Positions 33,640 through 44,940 of a stretch of 64,000 bases of DNA are shown piece by piece; position 1 is the first letter of the stretch; each line of letters starts with the position of its first letter. Origin of the DNA: Micropterix aruncella (Eukaryota > Arthropoda > Insecta > Lepidoptera > Micropterigidae); the NCBI GenBank assembly GCA_944548615.1, contig OX155980.1, positions 55,549,903-55,613,902 of the forward strand, read 5' to 3'. Under the pieces are notes generated by a model. The model ran no database searches and was not told the origin of the DNA. It was given only the letters and a program-made list of their open reading frames with translations. The position numbers were made by a program, and so were the translations under genes.

Positions 33640-34650
33640 AACGTGTTGTTCAACAGAATCTAACGAAATGTTACAAAATTTTCAATTTCTTCACGAATTG
33701 TATTTGTAGCGTACATAGCATAAGCCTTTTTACATAAAACACTTTCTTGAATACTTCGACCTCGAGATACTCTCCCTTTTGTCTTCATAGTCTTTTGTCT
33801 TCATAAGACTTTGTTCGATTACCATATCTGACCCATGTGCCAGAATTGATTTTTTTCTGTTCGTTTTACAGCGAAGAATCCATTTTTAAAGTTCTCAAAA
33901 GTCTTTCTATCCGTTGTATTTTCCAATTTCATCATATCTTGAATATTCAATGTAAAACGAACAGGAAAAATCAATTCTGGCATTCAATTATAAAAAGTGG
34001 CAAATCAATTATAAAAAGTGACTACTAAGCATGAAAATACGCCGAGGCTTATTCTCAGTAGATGGTGCTCGATTCAAGAAATGAGTATAGCAAACAGTAT
34101 GGTACTTTGCTTCAGCTGCAATCAAGTCATACTCGTAAAGTAGGTATACTATGTTTGACTAATTCTCCTAAGGAATCCATTTGTTATTCTGCTCTTTTGA
34201 TGACATTATCTTTAAATTCCAGAGTACTTACGTTACTGATCGTGCGCCGGTACTTTTCTTTTTTTCTTGACTCTGCTGCTCCATCAGCTGTTTGGCCACA
34301 TAATAAACACAATTTTTTTGAAATCAAACACTTCATTCCTTTTTTTACTAAATACACTGGGTGATGTTAAGGTTTACCTTCTCTAGGCGTCGTTTCGATG
34401 CTGCTATGGAATTTTTACTAATGTACACTTTTCGACATTCAACATGCACAATCAGAGAGGTTAAAGTATTTAAGAAGTCTTATGTGACCGTCATTTCTTT
34501 CGATAATTGCAGTTTTTCAAGTTTTCAAGCCACGCATCACATTCTAAAAGTGACTTCTCACAAATAAAACACAATATTTTTCAAAATTGTACGTTCGTCG
34601 TTGCCGAGATCTAAACGAAACAAAGGAACATCTGTCTCAAGATCTAATTA
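33640..34650 (-). pseudogene. Cysteine-rich (zinc-binding) protein remnant inside the long-TIR element
   Basis: Frame-shifted pieces on the minus strand, in order: DVPLFRLDLGNDERTILKNI (near 34650-34575), CFICEKSLLECDAWLENLKN (34560-34490), NCLLCGQTADGAAESRKKEK (about 34320-34255), then RRTISNVSTLEFKDNVIKRA (34250-34190), and DLIAAEAKYHTVCYTHFLN (about 34130-34070). The CX2C pairs and the AEAKYHxxCYxxFL block look like a zinc-binding domain seen in many uncharacterised arthropod transposon-associated proteins. I do not know its function. The coding is heavily broken and interrupted by the 33838-33982 palindrome. It may be the remnant of the protein that mobilises the element. Confidence 0.5.
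33838..33982. mobile_element. 145-bp near-palindromic MITE inside the long-TIR element
   Basis: Left TGCCAGAATTGATTTTTTTC followed by TGTTCGTTTTACA, and right TGTAAAACGAACAGGAAAAA followed by TCAATTCTGGCA, form inverted arms of about 32 bp around a unique centre of about 80 bp. A direct CAATTATAAAAAGTG doublet lies immediately to the right (33985-34020). Confidence 0.75.
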
Positions 34651-35391
34651 TAAATAAAGAAAGTCGTATTATTAGGGGTCTGCATTCTCAGGTATAGATT
34701 TCATAGAAAAAGGTCGTATTATAGGGTTCCCCCTTCCCAGTTATAAACCTCATAGAAAAATAAGTATTTAAGGGTTTACACATTTAAAGGCAAAATACTT
34801 AATTAATTTTCTACTTAAAGTCTATTTTAAATAAATAATTATTTATGTATTATTAAGATATGTAATAAGTATTTTATTTAATGAGTTTTTAATAACACAA
34901 AGTAGGTAGGTAAGTACTATTAAATGACTATATTAGATATATGTAAAATGTTATTAAATACAATGTTTTAGCTAATAAATAATACAAATTATTCATTGCT
35001 AATGATATTGAAATGATTTAATAACTTTATACAGAGTAATATTCACCGTATGTATGGCTGAGCGCTGCGCGCTCTCCGCCCTCCGCCCTCTATCTCAAAA
35101 ACGGTTGAGCGCATGAAAAAATGTTTGATGCATAATTTGTCGCAAATCGTATGCTCTACATTTTTTATCGTAGATGTTAACATCATTGGAGCTATAGAAA
35201 CCTAGACAATCGCGAAAAACCAATTTTGGGGACCTTTGACACTTGAATAACTTTCGACGCAGACACGAGATTTTATGAAACTTTTGAGACAACTTATAGA
35301 ACGCCAAAATGAAGGTTTATACGAGTTTCCAGCTTATTATATTTCATTCCGAGATTTACCTCCATTTTTTGCTAAAGTGACTGCACTATAT

Positions 35392-37070
35392 GGGGATTAG
35401 CATTTGAAGCACTCATTCGTATAAGGGCTTAACGGACACATTTTGGGAAAATCACGTTTTGAGGGGGAAATGTTCGGAAGAAGCTGGACATCGCTCAGAG
35501 TTACTCGGTCCCAATTATGTTGTAAAACTCACTATACAGGTATCATGAGCATCAAAGAAAGTGGTCAGTCGTATAAGGGGGGCCCAATTTGAAGAATTGT
35601 GGGCCTCTTTATATCAGAATTATGAGAATATATTATTAAAGTTCACGTGTAGGTAATTATAATTTTATCGCTATTTTACATTACTTTTTCTTTAAATATT
35701 CTAAATTATATTCTTAATCATTTTAACGATATTGTATAAAATAGGTATACTATGTAAGCACTTATTTTACAGGTTGTAATAAATTATAATACATCACTCC
35801 AGAACAGTCTGTGGTATAGTGATCCAACAAATTATATATTTTTTGCTTCGCAAACAATGATCTGTTCTATTCTACACCTTAATCAATGCCTACATTGTAA
35901 ACCTTCATTATGGCTTTAAAAAAACAAATAAATAAGCAACCGCGTCCACTCAGAATGTAACCTAGTGAAGTGGTTCAAAGTCAATGTTGATTTTTTTCCA
36001 TAAGGATTTTTTCCTGTAGTCTCGCAACACTGTTTGAAGTGTCAAATTTATCAATAGCTTTCACAAATTCGCGTATCTGCGTTCACGCGTTGGTTTCTGC
36101 GCCTTTTTTATATAGGACCATCAAAGTTATGGGAAATGAGCGATGATATCCGTTTAGAAAGTAAAAGACAACCGGACCATTGGAAAGATAACAAAATCAA
36201 GAAGTTTCGAACTACGGGTATATAAACGCGTCAATCGCGTTAAGATAACTGTTTCGGCAAGAAAGACAGGTACTGCATGCAGGTACTCTCGAAGGTATCT
36301 ACCGTCCTTCACTGCCAATATCAAGGAGCTGTTGCTGCAAAACTTCAATCGTCAGAACAGCAAAAGCCGTCAAGATACTTATCTCCGAATTGTAATAAAA
36401 GTATGCCTTGTTAATACAATAGCTATCGGAACAACCCGGCCGCAGTTACATGCATATATATATTTATGAAGTACATATTGTGAGGTAGTAAAGAGAGTCT
36501 GTCCTGAGGAACTTGCCAGCATTTTTTATGTGTGTGTCAAGGGCACCTGTCGTGCCGATTGTCTGGATTGAAAGCAGCAGTAAAATACTTAAGGATCGCA
36601 AAGGAGAACATTCCACTAATGCAAATAAGAAGTCCGAAGAATTCACTGGAAATATTGAAGAGCACGTAGAAACTGATGCACTATGGGGGAAAGAAAAAGA
36701 ATAATCTATCGTCAATGCTCAACGTCATCAAAATGTATGGGTTCTTCATCGAAAAGTATTTTCCTGATATCTGCGATGCGGCTCAAACATCAGGAGAAAG
36801 TCTGAAGAAAGTGATCGCTCCTGTTCCCTATGAATATTACTTACTTATATAAGAAATGCTATAACTATACTTTAGGAAGACCTTGGACTGACATTTTCAA
36901 TACTGCTGAGCTTAAAGCAAAGATAGAAACGGACAGCTGAGTGCTACGGGTTAGCGTCAGTTCGTGTCTCAACTGGAATACCACCGGCAGAAAAGTAAGT
37001 CGTTCTAACTAGCCTCCAAGAAAGACAAGAACTGGCCGAAGAATATGAGACTGTTGATTTATTATGCCTC
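35392..37070. other. Unassigned sequence between the long-TIR element and the RNase H LINE
   Basis: Open frames exist around 36513-36704 and 36720-36850, but no domain is recognised. Parts could belong to an unidentified element. Confidence 0.45.
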
Positions 37071-37073
37071 GAC

Positions 37074-38744
37074 TTGAAACACAATATCCCCTGCTGTTAC
37101 TACGTAGATTGCCTCTCTGTCTACGGCTACGCTGATGACGTGGCCATAGTAGTCAGAGGAAACTTCCTATCAATACTTAAGGAGCTCATGGACAAAGCAC
37201 TTAAGACCACCCAAGACTGGTGCCAGGCCAGAGGTCTATCCGCTAATCCAAGCAAGACTAAGGCCATGATTTTCACCAGAAAATACAAACCCGAACCCGT
37301 TGAGTGTCTCAAGCTCTGGGATAAGGAGATAGAATACGCTACAGTAGTTAAATACCTTGGAGTCTATCTAGACCCAAAGCTCAATTGGAAGCACCACCTC
37401 GAGCGCAAGAGAACAACCTTCTATGCCTCGTTGTGGACGTGCAAAAGAGTCATGGGAAAAACCTGGGGGTTCAAACCCAGGGTCGCCTTATGGCTCTACA
37501 GGGCAGTACTGCTGCCTAGACTAACCTATGCTGCAATAGTCTGGTGGTCCAGGGTGAAAAAGCTTGAGACAGTAAAAATGCTTAAAAGCCTTCAAGGTAA
37601 CTACCTGAGGGCTGCAACTGGCGTCATGAAGACCACCCCAACAGCGGGATTAGAGGTGGCACTCTGCTGCCCGCCTCTGGACAAGCTCATCATCCACTCC
37701 GCCAGACTTACAGCATACAGACTGAAGTGTTTGGGCGAGTGGAAGCGTGGAGGGCACAATCATCCTGAGCTAAACCTCCTCCACAAAAGCCCATTCACTC
37801 TGACCCAGGATCGACTACGGAAAAAAATTTCGGTAGAGAAATCCTATAAAATCCTAATCCCCACCAGGGAAGAATGGAAAAATCCGCAGTGGCTTCAAAG
37901 CCACAACGCAGACGCCTGGTTCACCGACGGCTCAGGAACAAATGGACGTTTTGGGGCAGGCGTGTACGGACCCAAAACCAACCACAGAATCAGCATCCCC
38001 CTTGGACAATACGCTACGGTTTTCCAAGCCGAGGTACTTGCCATATTGGAATGCATAAAACTACAAAGTCGACTTGAGGTAAAAAACAGACAAATCCTCA
38101 TCTGCTCTGACAGCAGAGCAGCACTGGACGCTCTGGCTAAAGCCACCACAGAATCTTCTGTGGTCTGGGACTGCATGCAGGAGCTCAACAAATTGGGAAA
38201 ATCCAACAAAATCACCCTAATGTGGATACCGGGTCACCAAGGCATACCCGGAAACGAAGAGGCCGATAGACTGGCAAAACTGGGCACACTGGATTGCCCA
38301 GTGGAGCCAGCTGTAGGGGTCCCCTTCGCTACAGGTAAGAAAATCATCAGGGACTGCTTGGAGCAGGAACATCGGGCTTCCTGGAAACAGAGTCAGGGAT
38401 GTCGCCAGGCAAAAGCCATGATGGAGCAACCACTACAGAATAAAACCAAGGCCCTACTTGACATGAGCAAGAAGAACCTTAGAACCACTATCGGTCTCCT
38501 CACCGGACACACGACCCTTAGAGCTCATCTATTCAACCTTGGCTTGACTGAGAGCAAGGATTGCCGAATATGTGGCGAGGAACCTGAAGACAGCATACAC
38601 ATTGTTGGCCGCTGTCCAGGGCTCGCCGCCAAAAGACACAGTTTACTGGGACGAGCCTTTCTCGAACCCAGCGATCTGCCCAACTTGAAGGTCAGTGACC
38701 TACTTAGTCTGGTAAGAAGTACCGGGCTACTAGCTGACAATTGA
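37074..38744 (+). pseudogene. RT thumb, RNase H and zinc motif of an I/LOA/R1-like LINE ORF2 (C-terminal part)
   Basis: Residues about 15-30 hold VYGYADDVAIVVRG, the RT catalytic box. VKYLGVYLDPKLNWKHH (about 92-108) is the thumb motif. Residues about 285-400 form an RNase H domain: WFTDGSG (first Asp), FQAEVLAIL (Glu), ICSDSRAAL (Asp) and WIPGHQGIPGNEEADRLAK (His and last Asp), so all catalytic positions are present. A CX2C...HX4C motif follows (CRICGEEPEDSIHIVGRC). The protein is intact from the palm onward but lacks endonuclease, fingers and upstream palm, so it cannot retrotranspose by itself. The initiating Met lies in unrelated flanking sequence. Confidence 0.88.
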
Positions 38745-38850
38745 CCTAACCACACAGTGGGTAGTTACAAAAGACCTTACAGATCTAGGTGACATCAAGG
38801 GCTGGAAACAAGCCCCCCACTCCATCTACTACTACTACTACGTAGATTAG
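37074..38850 (+). mobile_element. RNase H-bearing LINE, 5'-truncated within RT, with (TAC)n-type 3' end
   Basis: Homology begins at the catalytic YADD box and runs to a 3' UTR ending CTACTACTACTACTACG near 38826-38842. Loss of everything 5' to the YADD box reflects 5' truncation. The coding frame is otherwise open over 556 codons, so this is a comparatively recent insertion. Confidence 0.85.
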
Positions 38851-39991
38851 AACGGTGGTGGGGTCGTAGATTATAATGATGACGGGTTCGACACGTGCGA
38901 ATTTTTAAATTCCACCTTGCACACAGTACTTACTATATCTCAAGTTGCCTCCCTGCGCTTGGCGATGGGCATTGAAAACATTTTAAGAAATGAGTTCCAC
39001 GTAGTAGAGAGTTTGAAACCGTCGTCTCTATGGAACGAATCTCGGCGAATCTTCTACGTGGCACCCTCTTCTCAAAATGTGCTCAATACTTATCGTCGAG
39101 CGCAAGGACGTACGTAACAAAAGATACAGTGAGTGTTGTGTGCACCTTGGATTTTCATAATTCGCGCGCGTTCAACCCCACCATCGCTATAATCTGCGCA
39201 GTGACAGCAGTAGTTTGCCGTCTACCCGCAGAACAACGAATGACGATTGACTGCATTTCAGTCTACTCCGAACAACGGCGGTTGCAATATCGCAGAAACG
39301 TCAGGCGGTACAAATTTCACACGGCAAATTTGTTTTTATCTTATTTATAATGTCAAACAACCGCGATAACCTTCGATTTCATAAAATATCCATTGTCCTT
39401 ATGTTGTATGTATCATCTTTTTCGGATAGGTGTTTTTCTCCCGGCAACTTAGGCTGCATGTAATGTCAGTTCACTTTGGCAAAACAAAAAAAAACGATTT
39501 TGTACTGCTGGCTTGAATCCGAGGGTGGGGGGGGGGGTGTACTAATAAAGGGGCCTCCGCGATCGCTAGAGCGTTTCTCAGGGAGAAGGTTAAAAAACTA
39601 TACATCTTTACGGATGGATGCCGCGGTCAAAACCTATCTTAACAATGATGAGATTTTGGGAATCGCTTACAATACTAAAGAAATTTGAACAGAATTGCTT
39701 TTCGCTGCCGGAAAGGACCATACCTTCCTACGATGCGACCGCCATTTCTCTGTAATAGAGAGGATTCAAAGACGTCACGGAAAAGTAGAAACTCGTGAAT
39801 ACTGAATAAGAGTTAATCTCGGAATATTTCAAAGTCGTTGAACTAAAAAGTCACATGCGAAGCAAAGTCTCGAGCATGCATTTTGCTACGCCTGGATACA
39901 GTTGCTGTCCATTTTGCAAATGCATGAATATAATAGAATAGGATAGTTTATTGAGAACTGTAAGTAGGCCGTATAAAATCGATGAGTACAT
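38851..39991. other. Unassigned sequence
   Basis: A G homopolymer (39524-39536) is the only distinct feature. Short open frames at 38917-39350 and 39476-39688 have no recognisable motifs. Confidence 0.45.
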
Positions 39992-40212
39992 TGGGTACGA
40001 TTGCGTTTCTTTGTGAAATAATATCGGAATATAGTTTATGCGAACGGGACAGAGCAGGGCCTAAAAGCGGAATGTAAAATGAACGATCGTATCTTTGCAT
40101 ATCGTATCCGCACATATACTACCTGCCGAACATAAAACCATTTGAATTAGTTTGAAAATATGTCGTCCGGTCTTAGATTTTGCCGCTTTATGTCGATTGG
40201 TAGTTATACAAC

Positions 40213-41273
40213 GAGAAAAATATTGGATTGATTCTTACATTACCATTTTGTTATTACGGTTTTATGCAGAAAAACGATGTTTGAAACTTCAAAAGTTCAA
40301 AGTTCGAGGGTAATTAAATTTCAGAAACCCTGCAATAGTATAGAACTTACAATTAATACTTATCTATATTATTTAAATTTTCTTATTTTAATCATATATC
40401 TGGCAAAAAGAAAATTCGATCACATTAGAAATCTGAATGCCAATAAACTATACAAAATTAACCATTGCATTGTGTAAATATTAAAACGAGATTTAACCGC
40501 CCTACCTATACGAACGTACGTGATACGTATGCTATATTATCATATAGAAAAATGTATACATAAAGATATAAAAATTATATAGATACAAATTTTCATAAGA
40601 CCGCTATATAAAAACCGCTTATATAAACCGCTGTATATTTTGTCTGGTATATTTTAAACATGTATTGTTATAGAGAAGTCTAATAAAAAAAAACCCAATG
40701 ATTTACCTACTTTTTGAATATTAATCCAAAGGTAGGGCGGTTTTAAATGAGAATAAAGAAATATCTAAAACAGAAATACTAAATCCACAAGTTAGCAAAA
40801 AAATAAAATGTATAGAATATTAAAAAAAAACAATTAAATAATATTGAAAATAAAAAATCGATAATCAAAAAGTAAACATAAAAATTAAATCGTAACTTTG
40901 TTGAATTACAAGTAATTTCGTTGAAACTCCATTATTCAATTAATTTATTTACATTTTCCGTACGGTTAATACGCAAATAACGGTAGGTATGTATACCTAC
41001 CGTTATTAAGTTGAACTGTAAGTTGAACATGATTCATTTGTCCGACTATAACCGTACGTATACTACTACACGCTGTCGCGTTAGAAGCGAGATCTTAAGT
41101 TTGCGACGCAATGACATAACATTATGTTGTAATATTACGGCACGGTAACTATCGTCACGCCAACATCATTACACGTCACGTTAATTCATACGTGTGGACC
41201 ACGGTTCGAGTTATATACGTAATCCTTGTTAAAACATGCGTATTTATGTATATTACATCTATATATTTTTCTC
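40213..41273. mobile_element. MITE family B2 (GAGAAAAATAT ends) nested in MITE A
   Basis: Ends GAGAAAAATATTGG and, as complement, GAGAAAAATATATA. A shorter complete relative is at 56460-56892 and shares GATTCTTACATTACCATTTT-type and TCCGACTATAACCGTACGTA-type blocks. Relative to that copy, about 600 bp are inserted between 40281 and 40888. A 14-bp-stem hairpin (AATAACGGTAGGTA / TACCTACCGTTATT) lies at about 40976-41007. Confidence 0.75.
40495..40742. mobile_element. MITE family C, 248 bp, innermost
   Basis: Ends AACCGCCCTACCT and AGGTAGGGCGGTT are perfect inverted repeats. The left end matches the fragment at 24758. It lies within the 600-bp insertion in MITE B2, which lies within MITE A. Flanking TTT/TTA runs make the target duplication ambiguous. 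Confidence 0.75.
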
Positions 41274-41616
41274 AGTCATGTTGGTAAAGTGGCAATTATT
41301 TATTTCATAATCCGCTCTAACGTATTGGTCTGTCTCGCTTGCATGAACTAACTCGGATTTTAGTTTACTAAGAAACGCAATCGGGCCCATTATGTGCTAT
41401 ACAGTTTAATTTTAAGGTGTGCAATAGTTTCTCTAATTAAATATACTTTCACTTAATTCATAGTGTATGTATGTAGAAGTATTAGAACTCTGTTACTAAA
41501 ACATGATACTAAAGTAAATACTAAAAAAATATTCAATAAATTAAATTCGCAATGTCATTACAAACTGGTTAAAGACAAGAAAAAAAAATAACGATAAATG
41601 CCTAAAAATCTATTGA

Positions 41617-43255
41617 TTAAATAACAAGGTAGTTTAAAGAAACCCGCGCGCTCTGAGGAGACAGAGACTTCTCAAGGCGATCGCGCACAAGAACTTCCAG
41701 CACTTGGCCCAGAATGGGCAGGAGTGTGATGGGTCTGTACGCTTTCGCGTCCGACCGTGATTTGGCATTACCCTTGGGATTGACAAGTAGGAGACTAGCT
41801 TTCCAGCAGGAGGGAAACGGACCGTCGCTTATACATTTCTGCATAAGCACCGTTACCTCCCACCTGTCAAATCCCCAGACGCGCTTGACGATGCTCGCTG
41901 TGAAAAGGCCAATCCCGGGCACCTTACGAGTCGACAGAGAGCCGATGACTTTGTCGAGCTCCTCCGCAGTGACATCCGAAACGTCGGGAACACAAGAGTC
42001 GACGACTGTTAATCGCCGTATCTGCGTATGATGTGAATCATCCCGGCCGGGCTGATCCGAGGGACAGGGCGAATTCAGGAGCGCTAAGAGTGTCCCTCTT
42101 GTATCAAGGGTGGCAACAGTTACCGTCCGCGATGCTCGATAAAAATTCATCGGCGCTTTTGGCGTTTTTATATAGAGCCTTTTTTATGTCCTACGGATTG
42201 GCGTTACCTACGTCGGTAACCCACCGCCCCAGGACTCCGTCTTAGCATGCCTAATGGCGGCATGGTAGACCCCCACGAGCAGAAGTCAAGTTTATTTTCA
42301 AAGCCTCCACGCGCTTAGGGGGGGGGGGGGATGGAAAACCTCGGCCGCGATACCACTGCGGGGTTTCTTCCGCCCTACTACGGCATCACAGGAAGATACG
42401 AGGGCCGCATTAAGTGCGACACACAAGTCCTCTGCGGTACTACTGGAAGGCGATGGAAAGGCCTCAAGATTCTCGCAGAGGACTACACCAAACCGGTCCC
42501 AGGTCCCAAACATGTCGCTGGTTCGGTATCGATACTCGGATTGTGGCGTGGGGGAAGAGCGACGGCCGATGCAAAATGTCACCAGTCTGTGGTCCGAAGA
42601 AGAAAGCTGCTCGTGAACTTTCCAATTGTTCATCCAAATGGCGAATCCCGAGGAGCAGAGAGTGAGATCCTCATTGCTGGACCCGCCGGGGCCACAGAAA
42701 GTCCGGGGCTGCCTAGGAGTGTTGATAATGTGCAACCCGAAGGTCGCGACCAACTCCTCGACCGCCTCGGTCCTGTTCCGCGCCAGCCATCCGAGATTGC
42801 TGAGGTCGCCGTCATTATGCCACGCCTGGGAGCGAGCATTAAAATCGCCCGCAACCAGCCCAGGGCGACCGCGGAGAGCAAGTAGTGCCCCGGCGAGACC
42901 GGCAATGTGGGTCCTCACCTCCTCGCAGAACTGGAAGTAGCATGAGATCAGGTAGCAGTCCACGCCATTGATGACGACCGACGCACAGACGAGGTGCTCG
43001 CTCGAGAGGGGGTCCAACAGCATGTCATTGTGAGGCGGGAGCTCTGAACTCACCGCGATCCCAGCCCCTTCTCAAGCACAAACCGCCCGCCGATGCCGCG
43101 GGTTTTTTTTCAAGGAAAGCGTACTGCTTCTGGATGAACGCTATCCCAATCCCCAAAGTCTCGAGGGTCCGACCGAAATCGGCGGTGACTGTACGACTTC
43201 TCTGTAGATTAGGCTGCGCACAGTTGATTATTGGTTGGGGACTATGCCCCGCCAT
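41617..43255 (-). pseudogene. R1-clade ORF2: APE endonuclease and N-terminal RT, truncated
   Basis: The start (43255-43025) has INCAQPNLQRSRTVTADFGR, the N-terminal APE motif. 43053-42298 continues the endonuclease with GLVAGDFNARSQAWHND (catalytic Asp-x-Asn), NEDLTL and SSDHRLVTFCI (the SDH catalytic end). 42150-41617 has the RT N-terminus (ELDKVIGSLSTRKVPGIGLF, KAYRPITLLPILGQVLEVLV) and then stops being homologous near 41637. RT palm residues and everything downstream are absent. APE enzymes nick target DNA; R1-clade elements are often site-specific. Confidence 0.85.
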
Positions 43256-43270
43256 AGTTCGTTGCGTAGA

Positions 43271-44890
43271 TCAACCGCTCGTACACGGAGCACGCTTGTG
43301 ACGATGTCGCGTGGTGTGCATCTTTGCGAAGCCGAGAGCAAGACACACACACTGGCGAAGGGGGGGTGGGGGTCCCTCCTTTGACGGACAGGCGGCTACA
43401 CCGTGCCCCTTAACAGCGCAGTGGCCGCAGACCTCTTCATCAGCGCACCGCTTTTGTGTGTGTCCGAAACCGTGGCATCTGAAAAAACACCTAACCGCCC
43501 CGGTGTAGTCGCGCACCCTGCATGAATCCCAATCGAGATACACATGACCTTCCGACACAAGCAACGCCCTCACGGCAGGGTCAACCATCCAAACGGTTTG
43601 AGACACAAAGCCATCCCGACGGTCAAAAGTGAATAGGCGCCGAGTGGTGCTCTGGACCCGTAGCCCTGTCCACCTGGCATCTACCTTCCATATTTTGTCT
43701 CCAGAGGAGTTCCACCACCACGGAGTCCTTTAGCTCCCAAGGAACGTTGTGGATAATGACCCTTGGGAGCCTACCATGTGGCTCGACCGCGCGATGACCG
43801 GCTTCACACAGGCGATATGCCGCCCCCTTAACCTTTTCTAGTCCACCCGGCGTGAAGTTTGAACCAGTACGCCGGCCCGCGCAACCTTTCGTACCATAAC
43901 TGGACGGAAACTGTGTGTGTGTCTCCTTAGTCTTCTCCGAGGTGGCAGAAGCGTCCTCTTTGTCGGGGTAGAATACCACTGTGGGACGCTGTGGCCGGCC
44001 TCACGCTGCCTGCCTAGAACCGTAATCGAGCGCATGTTTGTGACACTGTCGAGGCCGGCCTAGGGGCCAGGTCCCGCACGGAGGCCTCCACTGATCTCAT
44101 CCCCACCAAAACTTCCGTGGGCGGCCTTCCGTGGGCGGCCGCTAGTTTGGTCGCCATCCAGGCAACAATTCCAAGAATGTGAGATGTCTCTTTGTTGACC
44201 CTACACTTTTGGTTGATGTTGAGACGACCGTCCTCACGGACCGTGATCGCCCTGATCCTGGCCAATGACTCGACGTCGGAGAGGAAGGTTATCAGCAGTC
44301 CGGACGCGGCAGCAACGGCGGCTCCCGGCAGAGGGGCAGCCGCGGGCGCGGGATAACCGGAGCTCAGCCGGAAGCGTCGGAGTCACCCCCCACACCCGCG
44401 GTGTCCGTCCCTGTTTCAGCAATCATATCGTCGTCGCTGTTGTTGTCGTTGACGTGCTTGGCCTTGGCTGGCCTCTTCTTTTTCACCAGCTTCCTCTTAG
44501 AGGCACCAGCGGCGCGCGCAAGAACAGGTGGAGCCATAGCGGGCGCCGGCACAACTGACGTATGGGGCTGCGAAGTCGCCACAGCGCGCACGGGTGCGAT
44601 GGAGATACTTGGGGGAGGGCAGCAGGGGAGAGGGTCTCTCTCCGCCATTCTCCGTCGTCCCTTTCGCCTACGAAGGCTCCGGCGAGGGGGGGGGGGGGAG
44701 TACCTGCATTCCTCCCCGGAGTAGTCAACGCCGCACCGGCCGCAGCCGCCACCCCTTTTGCCGATACGGGAGGTGGGGGACGGGGGATCGCGAAATACTT
44801 GCCATCACTATTCGACGCTAGATGACGCTGAATAGTGTTTTTCTTCTTTTCTTTCTTGCTTTTCTTATTTAACTCCTTCCTTTTTTCCAT
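43271..44890 (-). pseudogene. R1-clade ORF1 (gag-like, zinc knuckles), frameshifted
   Basis: N-terminal pieces are basic and low-complexity (ASKRKLVKKKRPAKAKHVND). The C-terminal piece (43606-43271) has RCFFRCHGFGHTQKRCADEE, then VCGHCAVKGHGVAACP. These are CCHC knuckles typical of R1/TRAS-type ORF1 proteins, which bind the element RNA. WELKDSVVVELLWRQN, near 43740-43680, resembles the RNA-binding fold seen before the knuckles. Several frameshifts make it non-functional. Confidence 0.8.
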
Positions 44891-44940
44891 TTTTTCCCTT
44901 TTTTTTGTTTTAGTTAGGGCATGTTAATTCTGCTAACATA

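Larger units (their letters stand above)
32933..35388. mobile_element. Long-TIR DNA element, 2456 bp, 3-bp target duplication, unassigned superfamily
   Basis: Ends are TAGTCCAGTCAAATTAGG (left) and, as complement, TAGTGCAGTCACTTTAGC (right). Direct TAT copies flank it (32930-32932, 35389-35391). Inverted similarity runs about 310 bp inward on each side. Shared blocks include CATTTTGGCGTTCTATAAGT, TGTCTCAAAAG, AATCTCGTGTCTGCGTCG, CTAGGTTTCTATAGCTCCA, GATAGAGGGCGGAGAGCGC and TCAGCCATACATA. A shorter relative with the same ends is at 46797-47864. The interior (about 33640-34650) has cysteine-rich coding remnants on the minus strand, and a 145-bp palindrome is inserted at 33838. Confidence 0.85.
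39992..41389. mobile_element. MITE family A, copy 3, split by nested insertions
   Basis: Left end TGGGTACGATTGCGTTTCTT at 39992 and right end AAGAAACGCAATCGGGCCCA at 41370-41389 are the two termini of family A. The interior junction (GATTGGTAGTTATACAA left of 40213; TATTTATTTCATAATCCGC right of 41273) matches contiguous sequence in copy 2 at 25891-25940. The intervening about 1.06 kb is a later insertion. Confidence 0.8.
41617..44940 (-). mobile_element. R1-clade non-LTR retrotransposon, 3'-truncated, minus strand
   Basis: Read from about 44900 leftward it has a gag-like ORF1 (44890-43271) and the endonuclease (43255-42298) and first RT part (42150-41617) of ORF2. The rest of the RT and the 3' UTR are missing. 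The region is GC-rich compared with the intron. Frameshifts occur at homopolymers, for example the C/G run at 42317-42328 and at 44686-44697. Confidence 0.85.

Noticed and set aside
32933..35388. CACTA-superfamily assignment of the long-TIR element
   Set aside because: 3-bp duplications fit, but the termini read TAGT...ACTA outward, the reverse of CACTA...TAGTG, and no CACTA transposase motif was seen.
42331..44825. Several + strand open frames (for example 42331-42885, 44265-44558, 44562-44825)
   Set aside because: They are antisense shadows of the GC-rich R1-clade ORF1/ORF2 on the minus strand, where zinc knuckles and endonuclease motifs are seen.
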